From assembly GCA_030447785.1 (NCBI GenBank), contig JAUJOF010000005.1:111943-175942 (forward strand): a stretch of 64,000 nucleotides of DNA. Direction: 5' to 3'. Of the stretch, positions 35,434 through 45,685 are shown piece by piece. This DNA is from Solirubrobacteraceae bacterium (GTDB lineage Bacteria > Actinomycetota > Thermoleophilia > Solirubrobacterales > Solirubrobacteraceae). The notes under the pieces were generated by a model. The model saw only the letters and a program-made list of their open reading frames with translations. It did no database searches and was not told where the DNA came from. How positions within the stretch are numbered: the stretch's first letter is position 1; every line of letters begins with the position of its first letter. The position numbers were made by a program, and so were the translations under genes.

Positions 35434-36315
35434 GTGCGCGTGCTGGTCACCGGCTGGTTCGGAACCGAGGACGGCGAGATCACCGCGGGCGACGCGCTCG
35501 CCGGCGACACCGTGTGCGCCTGGCTGGCCGAGGCGGGCGTGGCCCACGACGTGGCCATGGCCGCGGGCTTTCGCCGCGACGGGCAGCTCGCCCCCGCGGC
35601 GGTCGATCCGACCGCCTACACCCACGTCCTGTGGGTGTGCGGGCCGACGGCCTCCCCCCGGGTGGCGGAGACCCTCGAGCCCTTCGCCCACTGCACGCGG
35701 ATCGCCGTGGGAACGTCGACGCAGGAAGGGCCCTTCGACCTGGTGCTCGCCCGCGACGGCAGCACCGCGCCGGCCTCTCCGCGGCCCGACCTCAGCCTCG
35801 GCGCACCCGACGCCCGCGTACCGGTGGTCGCGGTGGTGCTCGCGCATCCGCAGCCCGAGTACGGCGGGCGCCAGGCGCACGAGGCCGCGGAAGCGCTCGT
35901 GCGGGGCGTGGTCGCTGACGCCGACGTCGCTTCGCTGGTGGTCGACACGCGGCTGGATGGCGAGGAGCCTCTCGCTTGCTCGACTGGCGCGCAGCTGCAG
36001 TCCCTGCTGGCCCGCGCCGACGCGGCGCTGACCACGCGGCTGCACGGGCTGGTGCTGGCGCTGCGCGCGGGCGTGCCCGCCGTCGCCCTCGATCCCATCG
36101 CCGGTGGTGCGAAGGTCACCGCGCAGGCGGTGGCGCTGGGCTGGCCCGCGGCGCGCACCGTCGATGCCACCGACGTGGCCGAGCTGTCCGAGCTGCTGGT
36201 CTGGTGCCTGACCGCAGAGGCCCGCGAGCAGGCGCACGCCGCGGCAGCCCGCGGGCGGGCGGGCCTCGCCACCGTGCGCGAGGAGCTGCTCGGCGCCATC
36301 GGCGCACGACGATGA
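35434..36315 (+). CDS. Polysaccharide pyruvyl transferase-like protein
   Basis: 293 residues. The C-terminal half shows the hallmark LLARADAALTTRLHGLVLAL (Arg-Leu-His in the donor-binding site) and GVPAVALDPIAGGAKV, as in CsaB/PssM-type pyruvyl transferases with a GT-B-like fold. The N-terminal half is less typical. GTG start; its stop overlaps the next gene as ATGA. With the following methyltransferase and the nearby GT2 this suggests modification of a surface glycan. Confidence 0.75.
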   Translation: MRVLVTGWFGTEDGEITAGDALAGDTVCAWLAEAGVAHDVAMAAGFRRDGQLAPAAVDPTAYTHVLWVCGPTASPRVAETLEPFAHCTRIAVGTSTQEGPFDLVLARDGSTAPASPRPDLSLGAPDARVPVVAVVLAHPQPEYGGRQAHEAAEALVRGVVADADVASLVVDTRLDGEEPLACSTGAQLQSLLARADAALTTRLHGLVLALRAGVPAVALDPIAGGAKVTAQAVALGWPAARTVDATDVAELSELLVWCLTAEAREQAHAAAARGRAGLATVREELLGAIGARR

Positions 36316-36995
36316 GCCCCCGCCAGCGGATCGAGCGAGCCGTGCACCGGGCGGGCGCGCCGGTGCGCACGCCGCTGGCGCTGCGCCGCCATCTGCGCGG
36401 CGGGGGCAACCCCCGCCTGAACCTCGGCTGCGGTGGCGCATTGCCGGCCGGGTGGCTGAACACCGACCGCCACCCGGCGCAGGGCGCCGCCCACCTCGAC
36501 GTCACCCGCCGCTTCCCCCTTCCCGGCGGCCGTCTCAGCCACGTGCTCTGTGAGCACGTGATCGAGCACGTCACGCTCGAGCAGGGCCGCGCCATGCTGC
36601 GCGAGTGCGCGCGGGTGCTGCGCCCCGGCGGGCGCGTGCGCGTCTCCACGCCCGACCTCGCGCGTGTGGTCGCACTGGTCAGCAGCGGCGACGATGCGAC
36701 CGCAGCGCGCTACCGCGATTGGGCGGCGCGGGCCTTCTGTGCGGGCTCGGTGGGCTCGCCCTCCGCCCTGGTGGTCAACCATGCCTTCCGCGGCTGGGGC
36801 CACCGCTTCCTCTACGACGAGGAGACCCTGGCCCGCGCGCTGCGCGACGCGGGGTTCGCGGACGTCCGCCGCCACCCCTACCGCCACAGCGACGATGCCG
36901 CCTTCCAGGGCATCGAAGGTCAGGGCATCGATCCCGTCGGCCACGAGATGCGCGGCTTCGAGACCCTCGCGCTCGAGGCGACGCGGTCCTGGTGA
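36312..36995 (+). CDS. Class I SAM-dependent methyltransferase
   Basis: 227 residues. The SAM-binding motif I is RLNLGCGGALPAGWLNTDRH, followed by SHVLCEHVIEHVTLEQGRAML and VLRPGGRVRVSTPDL, as in methyltransferase type 11 proteins of glycan clusters. The final third (FRGWGHRFLYDEETLARAL) is typical of SAM methyltransferases linked to polysaccharide loci. Translationally coupled to the pyruvyl-transferase-like gene (ATGA 36312-36315). Confidence 0.87.
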   Translation: MSPRQRIERAVHRAGAPVRTPLALRRHLRGGGNPRLNLGCGGALPAGWLNTDRHPAQGAAHLDVTRRFPLPGGRLSHVLCEHVIEHVTLEQGRAMLRECARVLRPGGRVRVSTPDLARVVALVSSGDDATAARYRDWAARAFCAGSVGSPSALVVNHAFRGWGHRFLYDEETLARALRDAGFADVRRHPYRHSDDAAFQGIEGQGIDPVGHEMRGFETLALEATRSW

Positions 36996-37011
36996 GGGAC
37001 CACTAGGAGCG

Positions 37012-37074
37012 TGTGTCGCTATCGCGACCTGGGGGCCCGCCTCCGGCGGCCACCTGGCCGCCTCCGGCACCCCT
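37012..37074 (-). repeat. 63-bp palindromic repeat, copy A
   Basis: Core begins TGTGTCGCTATCGCGACC on the plus strand and ends CCTCCGGCACCCCT. It contains GTCGC-TATC-GCGAC and GGCGGCCA-CC-TGGCCGCC inverted repeats. It matches copy C at 62 of 63 positions. It lies at the 3' end of the GT2 gene, whose stop codon (37075-37073) overlaps its edge. Confidence 0.9.
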
Positions 37075-37960
37075 ACACGTAGCGCCGCGCCTCGGAGCCC
37101 AGCTGCTGGTCCTCGAGCATGCGCAGCATCTCCTCGACGTGGGGCGGGGACACCGCCCGCTCGCGCAGGATCCACGGCACGCCGGCCAGCGCACGCCCCA
37201 GGCCGCGGGCGGTGGTGCGGTCGCGCGGGAAGCGACGCACGTCGCGCAGCGTGCGGGTGACCGCCGGGCGCACCGGGCGGCGCAGCCAGGTGGTCCACAG
37301 GGTGTTGCGGATGCCGATCTCGCGCCGGCCGGGGCGGCCGTCGTTGGGCGGCGGATGGTGGTGGGCGAGGACCTCGGGCACGTAGGACAGCTGCCAGCCG
37401 CGGGCCACGAGGTCCCAGCCCATCAGCTCCTCTTCTCCGCCGATGTGCAACCGGGTGGAGAAGCCGCCCACCGACAGCGCCGCCTCACGGCGCAGCACCA
37501 CCGCGCAGGCCACGAAGGACAGCAGCGGATGGCCGGGCTGGCCGTCGGCGCGCGGCAACGGGCTCTGGGCCATCTCCAGGCAGACGGGGTCGTCGCGCTG
37601 CTGCGGGCCCACCAGCACGTGTCCCTGCAGGACGGCGAGACCCGGGTGGGCGTCCATGATCTCCACCGCGCGGCCCAGCGCGCCCGGCCGCCACCAGGAG
37701 TCGTCGTCGCACAGCGCGACATAGGGCGTGTCAAGCGCGTGCAGTCCGTGGTTGCGTGCCGCGGCGCCCTCGTTGCGCGCCAGCGAGATGACCTGCACCT
37801 CGGGATGACGCACGCGCACCGCGCCCGCCGTGCCGTCGCTCGACGCGTCGTCGACGAGCACGACCGGCGGGCGCTCGGGCAGCGCCAGGTGGCGGGGAAG
37901 CGTGCGCAGCACCTCCTCCTTGCGATCGCGCGAGGCGATGACGATCCCGACGCGGCTCAT
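37073..37960 (-). CDS. Family 2 glycosyltransferase
   Basis: 295 residues. GT-A features: VGIVIASRDRKEEVLRTLP, VVLVDDASSDGT, ARNEGAAARNHGL, the DxD-type metal site in VALCDDDSWWRPGAL, and GEEELMGWDLVARG as the acceptor/base region. No membrane helix. It would transfer a sugar from an NDP donor in the cytoplasm, probably to a surface glycan. The 3' end carries repeat copy A. Confidence 0.9.
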   Translation of the reverse strand: MSRVGIVIASRDRKEEVLRTLPRHLALPERPPVVLVDDASSDGTAGAVRVRHPEVQVISLARNEGAAARNHGLHALDTPYVALCDDDSWWRPGALGRAVEIMDAHPGLAVLQGHVLVGPQQRDDPVCLEMAQSPLPRADGQPGHPLLSFVACAVVLRREAALSVGGFSTRLHIGGEEELMGWDLVARGWQLSYVPEVLAHHHPPPNDGRPGRREIGIRNTLWTTWLRRPVRPAVTRTLRDVRRFPRDRTTARGLGRALAGVPWILRERAVSPPHVEEMLRMLEDQQLGSEARRYV

Positions 37961-38052
37961 GCGCCGGCCTCTTCCCCACCGGCGCCGCCCCTACACCGGT
38001 CTGGAGTGCCGCACGGGTTCGAGGCGACGCGGCCGGGTACTGGCGTACTGCA

Positions 38053-38394
38053 GTGACGATACCGACCCTCACGAAGGTCATCGGCACGCTGACCGCGATC
38101 GTCATCGCCATCCTGGCCATCGCGGTGATCTTCTTCGTGGCCGGTGCCAACCCGCTCAACGGCATCGTGCAGACGATCAACGACGTCGGGCGCTTCCTCG
38201 CCGACCCCTTCCGGTTCATCTTTCGCATCGAGGGCGAGCCCAAGGGCACCTTCGCTCTCAACTACGCCATCGCGGCGGCCGTCTACCTGGTCATCGGCGT
38301 CCTGCTCTCGAAGCTGGTCGTGGCGGTCGGCGGTCTGGTGGACCGCCGCAGGCGGCCAGGTGCCCGCCGGAGGTGGGCCCCCAGGTCGCGATAG
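38053..38394 (+). CDS. Small membrane protein whose C-terminus is encoded by the dispersed repeat
   Basis: 113 residues from GTG 38053. A first helix spans about 10-32 (TAIVIAILAIAVIFFVAGA), an amphipathic linker with VGRFLADPFRFIF follows, and a second helix spans about 72-94. The last residues, RRRRPGARRRWAPRSR, are encoded by repeat copy B, which supplies the TAG stop. No family with known function. Confidence 0.7.
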   Translation: MTIPTLTKVIGTLTAIVIAILAIAVIFFVAGANPLNGIVQTINDVGRFLADPFRFIFRIEGEPKGTFALNYAIAAAVYLVIGVLLSKLVVAVGGLVDRRRRPGARRRWAPRSR

Positions 38395-38401
38395 CGACAC
38401 G
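38345..38401 (+). repeat. Palindromic repeat, copy B (inverted relative to A and C)
   Basis: About 57 bp matching copy A on the opposite strand with four substitutions. It forms the 3' end of the small membrane protein gene in the same sense orientation and frame as copy C has in its gene. Confidence 0.85.
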
Positions 38402-38443
38402 TGCTCCTAGCCCCTGCGCACTGCCAGAGCATCCGCAATGCAG

Positions 38444-38469
38444 AAGGGCCCCGGCGAACCGGGGCCCTT
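38444..38469. terminator. Bidirectional hairpin terminator
   Basis: AAGGGCCCCGG, a CGAA loop and CCGGGGCCCTT form an 11-bp perfect stem between the convergent small membrane gene and the sigma factor gene. It lacks long U-tracts, as is common in actinobacteria. Confidence 0.75.
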
Positions 38470-38501
38470 CACGCTCACTGCTCGGTCTGGCGTCCTGAGG
38501 G

Positions 38502-39362
38502 CTAGGCCGCCTCGCGCAGGCCCTCGAGCCCGGGCATGTCGGCCAGGCGGGCCAGCGCGCGCTCCTGCACCGCGTCGGCCTCCTGACGGCTGAGGCCCAG
38601 CGGGCGGGTGTCGTTGCCCGTGCCGAAGCGGGCCTCGATGACGCGGCGCTCGCGCTCGGGCAGCCTCTCCAGCGCCTCACGCAGGCGGGCGGTCACCTCG
38701 GCGGTGGCCACCTCCTCGTCCGGACCGGCGCCGTCGACGGGCAGCAGCGCACCGAGGGTGGCGGCGTCGTCGTCGTCACCGACCCGACGGTCGAGGCTCG
38801 GCGGCTCGTAGTCCAGCGTGCGCAGCTCGCCGACCTCGTCCAGCTCCAGCTCCGCGTGCTCGGCCAGCTCGGCGTCCGTGGGGTCGCGCTCCAGCTTCAC
38901 CGTGAGCTCGCGCTCGACGCGGCGCAGCTTGCGCACCTTCTGGGCCACGTGGGCCGGCAGGCGGATCTGACGGGCCGTGTTGTCCAGCCCGCGCTGGATC
39001 GCCTGGCGGATCCAGAACGTCGCGTAGGTCGAGAACTTGTAGCCCTTGCGCCAGTCGAACTTCTCGACGGCGCGGATGAGGCCCAGCATGCCCTCCTGAA
39101 TGGTGTCGCCCAGCGAGAGGCCCTGACCCTGGTAGCGGCGAGCGAGCGACACGACCAGGCGGACGTTGGCGTTGACCATGCGCGCCTTGGCCTCCAGGTC
39201 GCCACGCTCCACGCGCTGCGCCAGCTCGACCTCCTGCTCCTTGGTGAGGAGCGGGTAACGAGAGGCCTCCCGCAGTAGCAGGTCGACGCTGTCCAGGCCC
39301 TCGAGGACGACGTCCTCTCGACGAATCAAGTTGATCCCTTCCTTCTTCATATTCCTACTCAC
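38502..39362 (-). CDS. Sigma-70 family RNA polymerase sigma factor (RpoD/SigA-like, shortened region 4.2)
   Basis: 286 residues without region 1.1. Region 1.2 (DLLLREASRYPLLTKEQE) and region 2 are canonical: VNANVRLVVSLARRYQGQG, DTIQEGMLGLIRAVEKFD, and the -10 recognition helix YKFSTYATFWIRQAIQRG. Region 3 is present. Region 4.1 (LREALERLPERERRVIEARFG) is normal, but 4.2 reads RPLGLSRQEADAVQERALARL, about eight residues shorter than the usual RTLEEVGRE-LGVTRERVRQIE-type HTH and without the VRQIE core. Start is GTG 39362 (9 bp after a TAGAAT box) or ATG 39350 (preceded by AGGA). It may recognise promoters mainly through the -10 element. Confidence 0.9.
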   Translation of the reverse strand: MSRNMKKEGINLIRREDVVLEGLDSVDLLLREASRYPLLTKEQEVELAQRVERGDLEAKARMVNANVRLVVSLARRYQGQGLSLGDTIQEGMLGLIRAVEKFDWRKGYKFSTYATFWIRQAIQRGLDNTARQIRLPAHVAQKVRKLRRVERELTVKLERDPTDAELAEHAELELDEVGELRTLDYEPPSLDRRVGDDDDAATLGALLPVDGAGPDEEVATAEVTARLREALERLPERERRVIEARFGTGNDTRPLGLSRQEADAVQERALARLADMPGLEGLREAA

Positions 39363-39373
39363 CGAGTAGGAAT
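39351..39373. promoter_or_regulatory. Perfect palindrome over the sigma gene start
   Basis: ATTCCTACTC, a 3-bp spacer and GAGTAGGAAT: 10-bp arms. It covers the downstream edge of the -10 box, the expected transcription start, the GTG at 39362 and the AGGA before ATG 39350. A dimeric repressor operator, or an RNA hairpin hiding the ribosome-binding site, are both possible. Confidence 0.65.
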
Positions 39374-39400
39374 TCTAGCGCGGATTGATTGCCCGTGCAA
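39372..39400 (-). promoter_or_regulatory. Sigma-70 promoter of the sigma factor gene
   Basis: Minus strand: -35 TTGCAC (39400-39395), a 17-bp spacer, and -10 TAGAAT (39377-39372). The best promoter in the window; the -10 abuts the palindrome. Confidence 0.7.
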
Positions 39401-39545
39401 CCTTCCCCTGGGGACCGAGACGGCCTCCCGGGAGGACGCGGGCTCAGTGGTATACGCTGCGTGCCTAAAGCTCGGTTCAGTGGCTCACCGGTCTTTACGC
39501 TCTCCTAACAGAGCGACACGTGATCTTGCCCCGCCGGAGTGCCGC

Positions 39546-40691
39546 TCAGGCCTCCCCCGGGCGGGGTTCGAGGGTCACGTCGACCTCCTGCCGCTGGCCG
39601 CCGCGCACCACCGTGAGGCTCACCTCCTCGCCGATCTCCTGGTCGGCCAGGGCCGCGGCGAGGTCGCCGGCGCCGCGCACCTCCTCGCCCTCCACGGCCA
39701 GGACGACGTCGCCGCCGCCCAGCAGCGCACCCTGCGCCGCACCGCGGTCCCCCTGCAGGCCTGCCTCGTCGGCGGGGCTGCCCTCCGCGATGGAGGCGAT
39801 GTACGCACCCCCGGGCTCCTCGAGGCCCAGTGCTCGAGCCAGGCTCGGGGAGACGTCGACCGGGGTGACCCCCAGGAACGGGCGGGTCACCTCCCCGTCG
39901 TCGAGGAGGTCGGGCACGATCTCGCGCACCGTGTTCACCGGGATGGCGAAGGCGATGCCGGCGAACTGCTGTGCCTGGCCGCCGGTGGCGATCTGGGAGT
40001 TGACGCCGATCACGCGGCCCTCCAGGTTGATGAGGGGCCCGCCGGAGTTTCCGGGGTTGACCGCGGCATCGGTCTGGATGACGTCCTCGATCGTGAAGCC
40101 GTCGGGCGCGCTGATGCGCCGCTGCTTGGCCGAGACGATGCCCGCCGTGATGGTGTCGTTCAGCCCGAAGGGGTTGCCCATGGCCACCACCGGGTCGCCG
40201 ACCGCCACGCCCCCCGCGTCGCCCAGCGGCAGCGGCCGGGCGTCCAGCGCCTGGGGATCGACACGCAGCACAGCCAGATCGGTCGAGATGTCCAGCCCCA
40301 CCACCTCGGCGGGGATGATCCGGTCGTCGTCGGCGCGCAGGGATACCTCGGTGGCGTTCTCCACCACATGGGCGTTGGTGACGATGAGGCCGTCGTCGTC
40401 GATGAGGAAGCCCGTCCCGGTGGCCGCGCCCTGGGGCTGGGGGTTGCCGAACGGTGAGCGTTGCTCGGCGCCGATCCTGGCCTGGATGAAGACCACCCCG
40501 GCGTTGAAGCGCTCGTAGATCTGCTGGATGCGCTCGCCGTCCTCCTGGGCCATCGCGAAGGGTACGCTCGCGCCCCCGCTCACGCCCCGGCCTCCGTCCC
40601 CCTCGAAGACGCCCACGAGCGCCAGCACGGCGACGATGGCCAGGGCGCCGAGCGCTCCGGTCGCCACGCGCGGATCGAGGAGGCGGCGCAT
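39546..40691 (-). CDS. HtrA/DegP-type serine protease with PDZ domain
   Basis: 381 residues. An N-terminal membrane anchor (VATGALGALAIVAVLALVGVF, about 9-29) is followed by a trypsin-like domain with the triad His in VTNAHVVENA, Asp in DISTDLAVL and Ser in NPGNSGGPL. A C-terminal PDZ domain runs from FLGVTPVDV. It faces the outside of the membrane and degrades or refolds damaged envelope proteins. It lies upstream of the sigma gene on the same strand but is separated by 183 bp carrying the sigma promoter. Confidence 0.94.
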   Translation of the reverse strand: MRRLLDPRVATGALGALAIVAVLALVGVFEGDGGRGVSGGASVPFAMAQEDGERIQQIYERFNAGVVFIQARIGAEQRSPFGNPQPQGAATGTGFLIDDDGLIVTNAHVVENATEVSLRADDDRIIPAEVVGLDISTDLAVLRVDPQALDARPLPLGDAGGVAVGDPVVAMGNPFGLNDTITAGIVSAKQRRISAPDGFTIEDVIQTDAAVNPGNSGGPLINLEGRVIGVNSQIATGGQAQQFAGIAFAIPVNTVREIVPDLLDDGEVTRPFLGVTPVDVSPSLARALGLEEPGGAYIASIAEGSPADEAGLQGDRGAAQGALLGGGDVVLAVEGEEVRGAGDLAAALADQEIGEEVSLTVVRGGQRQEVDVTLEPRPGEA

Positions 40692-40756
40692 CTGCAGCTT
40701 CGGCTACCGCGGCGTGGTCAGGGTCAAACGCTCAGACGGCGGGGTAGGTCGCCTGC

Positions 40757-41122
40757 ATGCCCACCGAACCCCAACCCGTCACGCTCTCCCAGGTGGTGCG
40801 ACGGGCGGTCGAGGTCGTCGACCCCACCAGCGAGGACGCGCAGCTGGGCGACCTGGAGGCTCAGTTCGAGGACGCCGACGAGCCGATCACCGCGATCGAC
40901 ACCCTGGACCGGCGCCTGGCCACCGCGGCCGAGGCCATCGACCCCGACGTGGAGGACCCGGCCGTGTCGATGGCCGTCGCGACGATCCTCTACCTCGCCC
41001 ACCGCCGCGATCACCTGGACAGCCACCCCGACGACCTGCTGCGCCTGGCCGCGCGCTCGGAGTGGAAGGACCGGCCGCCCGCCGTGGTGGCGGACTGGCT
41101 GGCCGAGCGGGGCATCGGCTAG
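40757..41122 (+). CDS. Conserved acidic hypothetical protein
   Basis: 121 residues, acidic and mostly helical, without membrane segments: VRRAVEVVDPTSEDAQLGDL, then VSMAVATILYLAHRRDHLDS and a C-terminal VVADWLAERGIG. Codon-position GC is consistent with a real gene, and it is divergent from the HtrA gene. No family with known function recognised. Confidence 0.6.
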   Translation: MPTEPQPVTLSQVVRRAVEVVDPTSEDAQLGDLEAQFEDADEPITAIDTLDRRLATAAEAIDPDVEDPAVSMAVATILYLAHRRDHLDSHPDDLLRLAARSEWKDRPPAVVADWLAERGIG

Positions 41123-41144
41123 TGGTCATCCGGTAGGAGCCTGC

Positions 41145-41675
41145 TCAGGCGCGCCACTTGACCGAGCAGCCGCGGGCGCGCGTCTCATCCTCGGTCACCG
41201 GCCGGCCGGCCAGCACGTCGTCCAGCGCCGCGCGCAGCCAGGCGGCACGCTGGGCCTCGTCGCGATGGTCGGCGTCGGGCGCCCCGCGGTAGCGCAGGCG
41301 GTGCTCGCCGTCGAGCACGAAGACGTGGGGCGTGACCTCCGCGCCCAGCGCCCGGGCCACGGACTGGTCGGCGTCATGCAGGTAGGGGATCGGCCAATCC
41401 TGGTCGCGCACGAAGGCCACCATGCGCTCGAACGAGTCGGCCGGGTAGCGCTCGGGGTCGTTTGCGTTGATCGCCACCAGGCGCACGCCGCGCGGCGCAT
41501 AGTCCTCGGCCACCGCGCGCATGCGCGGATTCCAGGCGATGACGTAGGGGCAGTGGTTGCAGGTGACGGTGACCACGGTGGCCGGCGGCGGGGGGTCGGT
41601 GGGCACCTCGTGGGTGCGCCCCTCGGTGTCGGACAGGCTGAACGCGGGGACGTGGTCGCCCAGGGCGAAGGTCAT
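41145..41675 (-). CDS. Thioredoxin-fold redoxin (AhpC/TSA-like)
   Basis: 176 residues. The redox motif is TCNHCPYV (CNHC near residue 40) in the FSLSDTEGRTHEVP...TVVTVTCNHCPY context of the 'thioredoxin family, NHCPY' group, with the cis-Pro in EVTPHVFVLD. A late conserved RGCSVKWR adds another Cys. Cytoplasmic thiol oxidoreductase or peroxiredoxin-like; partner unknown. ATG overlaps the stop of the small Cys protein gene (ATGA). Confidence 0.88.
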   Translation of the reverse strand: MTFALGDHVPAFSLSDTEGRTHEVPTDPPPPATVVTVTCNHCPYVIAWNPRMRAVAEDYAPRGVRLVAINANDPERYPADSFERMVAFVRDQDWPIPYLHDADQSVARALGAEVTPHVFVLDGEHRLRYRGAPDADHRDEAQRAAWLRAALDDVLAGRPVTEDETRARGCSVKWRA

Positions 41676-41863
41676 GAGAGCTCCTGTTCGGGGATCGCCG
41701 ATCGTTGCTCGAACCCGGCGCATGCGAGCACCGGGATACGCGGATAGCGCGGGTAGGACGGGTCCGTGCGCGAGCGCCGGCACAGCGAGAAGCGCGACCC
41801 GCGGGTGGTGGTCACCACCTGCTGGTGGGCGCAGCGGTCGCACAGGCCGGCGGGCGGTTGCAC
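41672..41863 (-). CDS. Small zinc-finger-like protein
   Basis: 63 residues: LCDRCAHQQVVTTTRGSRFS, then LCRRSRTDPSYPRYPRIPVLA and a final Cys. The C-x2-C and later Cys residues match a small widespread actinobacterial protein family with unknown role. Translationally coupled (ATGA) to the redoxin. The GTG start has TAGCCT 7 bp upstream. Confidence 0.72.
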   Translation of the reverse strand: MQPPAGLCDRCAHQQVVTTTRGSRFSLCRRSRTDPSYPRYPRIPVLACAGFEQRSAIPEQELS

Positions 41864-41870
41864 GTCGGCG

Positions 41871-41876
41871 AGGCTA
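41871..41876 (-). promoter_or_regulatory. Leaderless -10 box (TAGCCT) of the small zinc-finger gene
   Basis: Minus-strand TAGCCT ends 7 bp before the GTG at 41863. Confidence 0.45.
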
Positions 41877-41916
41877 CCCGAGAGAGTGATTGCATGAGCA
41901 ACTAGGATGCTCCCCC

Positions 41917-43691
<1,775 letters not shown>

Positions 43692-43692
<1 letters not shown>

Positions 43693-45524
43693 TGGCCGCC
43701 GTCGACGATCGCCGGGAGCGGGCCCGGCAGCGCAAGGAGGACCTGCGCCGGCGCCTGCGCGCCACGAGCGGACGCGGTCGCAAGGTGCGCGGCGTGCTCG
43801 TGCTGCTGCGCCCCTACCGCGGGCGGGTCGCGCTGATGTTCCTGGCGCTGATCGCCGCGACCGGGGCCGCGCTGGCGCCGGCGCCGCTGGCCAAGCTGGC
43901 GATCGACGAGGGGATCGTGCCCGGCGACCTGGCCACGCTGGACCTGGTGGTGGTGGGCTTCCTGGCCGCCGCGCTCGTGTACTGGGCCGCCTCCTACGTC
44001 CAGACCTACCTTGTCGGCTGGGTGGGCCAGCGCGCGCTGGCCGACCTGCGCCTGCGCCTGTTCGGCCACCTGCAGGAGCTGCCGATCGGCTTCTACGAGC
44101 GCCGGCGAGCCGGCGCGCTCATCTCGCGCATGACCAACGACGTGCAGGCGCTCGACCAGCTGGTCACCGACAGCGTGACCACCCTGTTCCAGGCGTCGCT
44201 GACCCTGCTGGGAACGATCGGGATCCTGCTCTTCCTCGACGTGCAGCTGGCCCTGGTGACCTTCCTGGTCATCCCGGTCATGGCGCTGGGCTCACTGGCC
44301 TTCCGGGTCGCCTCGGCCGACGCCTACGCGCGCACCCGCGAGACCATCGGGGCGATCACCGCCTCGCTGCAGGAGACCCTGTCGGGCATCCGCGTGGTGC
44401 GGGTCTTCGGCCAGGAGGGCCGCCACCGCCGGCGCTTCGCGGAGCTCAACGACGATCACCGCGCGGCCAACATGAAGACCGTCCACCTCAACGCGGCCTA
44501 CTTCCCGGGCGTGGAGCTGCTCAGCGCGGTGGTCACCGCGGGCCTCCTGCTCTTCGGCGGCCTGCAGGCCATCCAGGGCGACATCACCCTCGGCGTCCTC
44601 GTGGCCTTCGTGGCCGCGCTCAACGGCTTCTTCGACCCCATCCAGCAGCTCTCCCAGCTCTACACCACCTACCAGTCGGGCATGGCAGCGCTGGACAAGA
44701 TCTTCGAGCTGCTGGACACCGAGCCCGAGCTGGTCGACGCCCCCGGCGCCTATGAGCTGCCACGGCCGCTGCGCGGGGAGCTGCGCTTCGAGGAGGTCGC
44801 CTTCGAGTACCCGGGCGGCGAGGAGGGCCAGCAGGTGCGCGCACTCGAGGGCATCTCGCTCGACGTGCCGCCCGGCCAGACCGTCGCCCTGGTCGGGGAG
44901 ACGGGCGCCGGCAAGTCCACCCTCGTCAAGCTCGCGGCGCGCTTCTACGACCCCACATCGGGACGCGTGCTGGTCGACGGCCACGACCTGCGCGACGTGC
45001 GCGCGAACTCGCTGCGCTCCCAGCTGGGCATCGTGCCCCAGGAGGGCTTCCTGTTCAGCGGGACGCTGCGCGACAACGTCTCGTTCGCCCGCGACGACGC
45101 CGGCGACGAGGAGATCTGGAGCGCCCTGCGCGACGCCGGCGCCGAGGACTTCGTCCGCGCGCTGCCCGACGGCCTGGACACCGAGATCGGCGAGCGCGGC
45201 ATCCAGCTGTCGGCCGGCCAGCGCCAGCTCGTGGCCTTCGCCCGCGCGCTGCTGGCCGACCCGCGGCTGCTCATCCTCGACGAGGCGACCTCCAACGTGG
45301 ACCTGCGCACCGAGAAGCGCATCGAGGCCGGCCTGCGCCGCCTGCTGGCGGGGCGCACGGCGATCGTCATCGCCCACCGGCTGTCGACCATCCGCGGGGC
45401 CGCGCGCGTCGTGGTCCTCGACCAGGGGCGCATCGTCGAGATCGGAACCCAGGAGGAGCTGCTGGCCGCCCGCGGTCACTACTGGCGCCTGCACCGCGAC
45501 TGGCAGGAGCAGGCGGCCGCGTAG
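43692..45524 (+). CDS. ABC exporter half-transporter B (consensus Walker B, altered signature)
   Basis: 610 residues. A basic cytoplasmic N-terminus (RERARQRKEDLRRRLR) precedes the six-helix domain. Walker A is GETGAGKST near 403 and Walker B is RLLILDEATSNVD with the catalytic Glu. The signature is IQLSAGQRQL, with Ala in place of the first Gly of LSGGQ. In a heterodimer this altered signature would face the degenerate Walker B of subunit A, giving one degenerate and one consensus site. Confidence 0.94.
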
Positions 45525-45543
45525 CGCCCGGGGCCTGGTGGAA

Positions 45544-45614
45544 CTGCGGGGCAGGGATTCGAACCCCGATAGCCGGCACCAGAAGCCGGAGTCTTGCCGT
45601 TAGACGACCCCGCA
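45544..45614 (-). tRNA. tRNA-Gln (anticodon CTG)
   Basis: 71 nt cloverleaf on the minus strand: acceptor TGCGGGG/CCCCGCA, anticodon stem CCGGC/GCCGG with loop TTCTGGT (CTG), T arm with GTTCGAAT and discriminator G. It lies 19 bp after the ABC exporter on the opposite strand. No CCA encoded. Confidence 0.95.
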
Positions 45615-45685
45615 AGGCACGGTTGTCAGGGTAGCCGAGCAGCGACCAGGAGCGCGCCCGATCCGTCCGCCGCCTGCCGGATCGC

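Noticed and set aside
34321-36441. 706-codon minus-strand frame covering the hydrolase and the pyruvyl-transferase-like gene
   Set aside because: Only the 315 residues from ATG 35268 show a domain; the upstream part is antisense to another gene, and the leaderless box supports 35268.
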